From NCBI GenBank assembly GCA_900088475.1, contig FLMG01003966.1, forward strand, positions 1 to 32,258: a DNA stretch of 32,258 bases, written 5' to 3'. The translations under genes were made by a program, and so were the position numbers. The notes under the pieces were generated by a model that worked only from the letters and a program-made list of their open reading frames with translations, had not been told where the DNA came from and did no database searches. The stretch's first letter is position 1. The number at the start of each line of letters is the position of its first letter. Of the stretch, positions 29,606 through 32,258 are shown piece after piece. The DNA is from Hyphochytrium catenoides (Eukaryota > Sar > Hyphochytriomycetes > Hyphochytriales > Hyphochytriaceae).

Positions 29606-32258
29606 TGGAAGAGTAGGCTAGTAGTATCGAAGAAAGTGAAAAGAAAGGTAATGCGAGAGCAGCTGAATAATAAGGACGCACGAGTAGACGAAGTAACAAA
29701 GGAGATAAACGTCGTCATCCTTTTACCCGTCCCCAACCAAGGAAGGGAGCATGCTCCATGCGTCAGCTTCCTCTTCTCCTCCCCTACTACCTCCTTTGGT
29801 ATTGCATTTCGAGGGCTAGAAGTGAGATAATGTGGGAATCGAGGAGAGGAAATACCACAAGGAGGGCACGCCAGAGGGAGGGCGAGAGCGAGAGCGAGAG
29901 AGAGAGAGAAAGGACGAGAGATAAGAAGAGACAGAAGCGGTGCGAAGGGGATAATAGACATATGGAAGGAGATAGACGGGAGACAGATGAGCAAAATAGT
30001 AGAGAGAGAGACGAGGGGAGGGGCAGATAGTATATTCTGAAACGAAAGTGTGACTTATTATAAAAGGAAGCAGGCTAACCGATTATGTGTGCGAAGAGAG
30101 TGAGTGGTGTCAGCGAAGTCGACGAAGAGAAGGGAGAGAGAGAGCACCAAGAAGAATTTGTACAGAAGACAAAATATACCAGAAGGAGCAGAGCGAAGCA
30201 GAAGCGGGAAGGTAGGAGTGAGGAACCAAAGGAATAGTTGTTGGAGTACGGGGGTGTGAAGAGCATGTAGGGTTAGGAAAAGGGTATGGCGACGACAAAA
30301 AGGGGGCAAAGGGAACGTTATCCTAAGGTTAGGAAGAAAGGGACAGTAGTTGCTACGGTTTAGGGAGATGTAGGCGAAGAGGAAAGGACAGAAAGAGCAG
30401 CTCACGCTGTTTGCACGGGGGAAGCAGTTGGAGAATAAGGCCTGAGAGAAGCCACAGCGGGGACGTAGGAGTGAGGGACCTGTTACTAAATCTAGGAAGA
30501 TCAGAAGTTGCTCACGAGGAGTCACTCTCTGCCCTTACTAACCTAGGACCAGGCGAGTAGGAAGAAAGAATGGAGCACTCCGAGGAGGACGTATCTTACA
30601 CGGATGAGGAGCAATTCCACAATGGTTTGTACTAGGTGACAGGGTCTGAGACGGAAGACAAACAGGCGTATACGGTAGATCTACGTACAGATACTACAGA
30701 ACAATAACTATAGAGAGGGGAAGCTACCTACAAGGCAAATATAACATACAGGAATCAGGGCATGGAGGATATGCCAGCTAGGGAGGATGACCCAAAGGAC
30801 ATGGAAGAGGACATTACGTAGGAAGCGACATTGAAGTAGCTAGAACGCTGCGGATACCTGTCCAAGATACAGTATTAATGTAAGGCTTACAGGACTTACA
30901 AAGGATGTTGAGGAGAACTGACAGTAGCAGATATGGCAAGTAGGGTAGCGCAAGGAGAACATAAGCTGGGAGGCACAGTGAAGAACAGAGTAGATATGGT
31001 GCTTAGTAGAGAACCTAAGAACTAATTCAGTCAGTTGAAAAGTTCCAGAACAATACTATGAACTCACGCAATCATTCCTCAAAGGAACTTAGCGCCGCTC
31101 GCCAGCAGCAGGCACCCGAGGCGTTTAATTAAGGACCAAGGCGAAATGTTAAGGGCTAATGCTGAGATGCATGTACGACAGGAACGAAAGAGTCCTGCGG
31201 ATGGAAATAACACAGGCGGTAATTTTCAAATTAGGAAAGATAGTGGGCGAGCAGTTGCCGAAAGACAGAAAGACAGAAAGACAGGTAAAGACGACGATAA
31301 AGGGAGAGGAACAGCATCCAGATGGTAGGGAGGACGACGTTCGCAAGAATGTCTAGAGTGAAGCAGAACGGCGAGTAGAGTGAGGGCTAAAGCTGAGCTA
31401 TCGGAGCATCCACGGGCGAACGGCGAGCTCCATGGTGAGAAGTGGGTTGGAAGTTGATCCTTTCCGCCAGCCCGTTGAAGCCGGAGGAGGCAGACAGAAG
31501 ACGTTCAGGAGATCGACAACAGACGGGAAGTAAGACCCCGCGATCCTTGCGAGAAAGTAGTTTACGTCCATTGTTAATGGGGCTTACTGGCCACATTGCT
31601 CGGTATAGCGCCCTGACAATTATCTCCACGACCTATGAAATTGTCCTGTACATGCACATGTCTGACACTTGTCGTTTCCTGCTTTTCATGACAAGCCTCT
31701 GGACTGCGTTCTCCCTGCTATTATCTTTCGGAGGAAAAGGATGGATTCGAACATAAAAAAATTTAGCGGAAGAGAACAAGGTATGCTGTGGGTCTGTGCC
31801 GGAAGCCGCAGTCTGGTGGCGTTGTGTTCTGACAAGAGCTGCAAAGGGAGAACGTCTTTCTCTAGCGTCTTAGGACAGAGCCATAGCATCAGAAGGAGGT
31901 GAGCGACGAGAGGAAAAGCAGGAACATAGACAGCTTAGGCAGGAATCCTGCCAGCAGTTAATCGTGAAGGCGATGGGGATCTTTCTTTCCCAGAGGACTT
32001 CGGGCACCGGAGGTCAAATTGGGACCCAGTCTAACATCTGCCTTATCTTCAGTTGCTTTTGGATTGAACCCACCATCTCACCCTCCTCTGCGATGGAAGA
32101 ATAAGCGTAAAGAATGACAACAATAGCCAAAAGAGCAAGGAAGAAGATAAAAAAAGAGAGAGACATCAAGAGAAAGGGAGAACCAGTGCATTCATGCAGG
32201 ACCCAGAGTGAGCAATAATCGAAGAGAAAATATAAAAGGATAAATATGTTCTAGGGTT
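29606..32258. other. purine-rich DNA, no supported gene; (AAAGACAG)3 at 31261-31284
   Basis: GA-rich DNA occurs around 29870-30030, and a general purine excess on the + strand extends to about 31340. The 155-codon minus frame at 30058-30525 is best explained by that skew. A perfect three-copy 8-bp repeat AAAGACAG lies at 31261-31284. The rest to the window end contains only short, unrecognised frames. Confidence 0.5.

Noticed and set aside
30058-30525. 155-codon minus-strand ORF
   Set aside because: It has Leu/Phe/Ser/Pro composition on the pyrimidine-rich complement of a purine-rich block; two other overlapping frames are open for the same reason.
30571-31325. Frame beginning MEHSEEDVSYTDEEQ that reads protein-like if in-frame TAG/TAA/TGA are read as amino acids
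   Set aside because: About ten stops in 250 codons is close to random expectation, the other frames look similar, and the real genes here end at ordinary TAA and TAG codons. Purine-rich composition alone gives the charged, protein-like look, so recoding or a decayed gag is not supported.
32240-32258. CTAGGGTT at the window end as a telomere-like repeat
   Set aside because: There is a single partial unit, with no tandem array.

Overview
This is a nuclear eukaryotic window. Genes are split by canonical GT-AG introns, there is no operon structure, polypurine and polypyrimidine microsatellites are abundant, and one 68-base assembly gap is present. Three recognisable genes and one well-resolved unknown gene suggest a unicellular eukaryote with a flagellate ancestry or life stage. 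They are a PACRG-family axonemal/centriolar gene, a PSTAIRE cyclin-dependent kinase of the CDK1/2/CDKA type, and a pentameric ligand-gated ion channel of the Cys-less (GLIC/ELIC-like) kind. A protist or alga of the alveolate or stramenopile sort fits best. That placement is inference; no rRNA or organelle marker is present to settle it.

Layout. 156-1802 (+): the 3' four exons of a PACRG-family gene, with its 5' end outside the window or unrecognised. 1803-3100: about 1.3 kb of almost uninterrupted polypurine. 3805-4095 (-) and 5137-5388 (-): two small unrecognised ORFs with coding-like composition. 5.4-14.9 kb: gene-poor DNA with many short direct duplications, two notable inverted repeats and GA satellites, but no convincing gene. 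15862-17844 (+): a complete six-exon CDK of 302 residues. 18307-19218 (-): a three-exon gene for a 122-residue lysine-rich protein, convergent with the CDK gene. 19.2-28.2 kb: another gene-poor stretch with pyrimidine-rich blocks, weak ORFs, an 81-bp repeat and a strong palindrome. 28223-29169 (-): the pentameric channel, readable from the extracellular domain to TM4 but broken by an apparent one-base deletion. 29.28-32.26 kb: degenerate repeats and purine-rich DNA without a supported gene.

The genes do not form a pathway. PACRG points to microtubule doublets or basal bodies, the CDK to cell-cycle control, and the channel to membrane signalling. Most long ORFs in the window are artefacts of CT-rich strands, which cannot contain stop codons. 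The most interesting items are the Cys-less channel with its single-base frame break, a PACRG intron whose two ends carry complementary GA and CT tracts, an 80-nt foldback at 8317-8396, and an in-frame 81-bp duplication next to a 28-bp palindrome.
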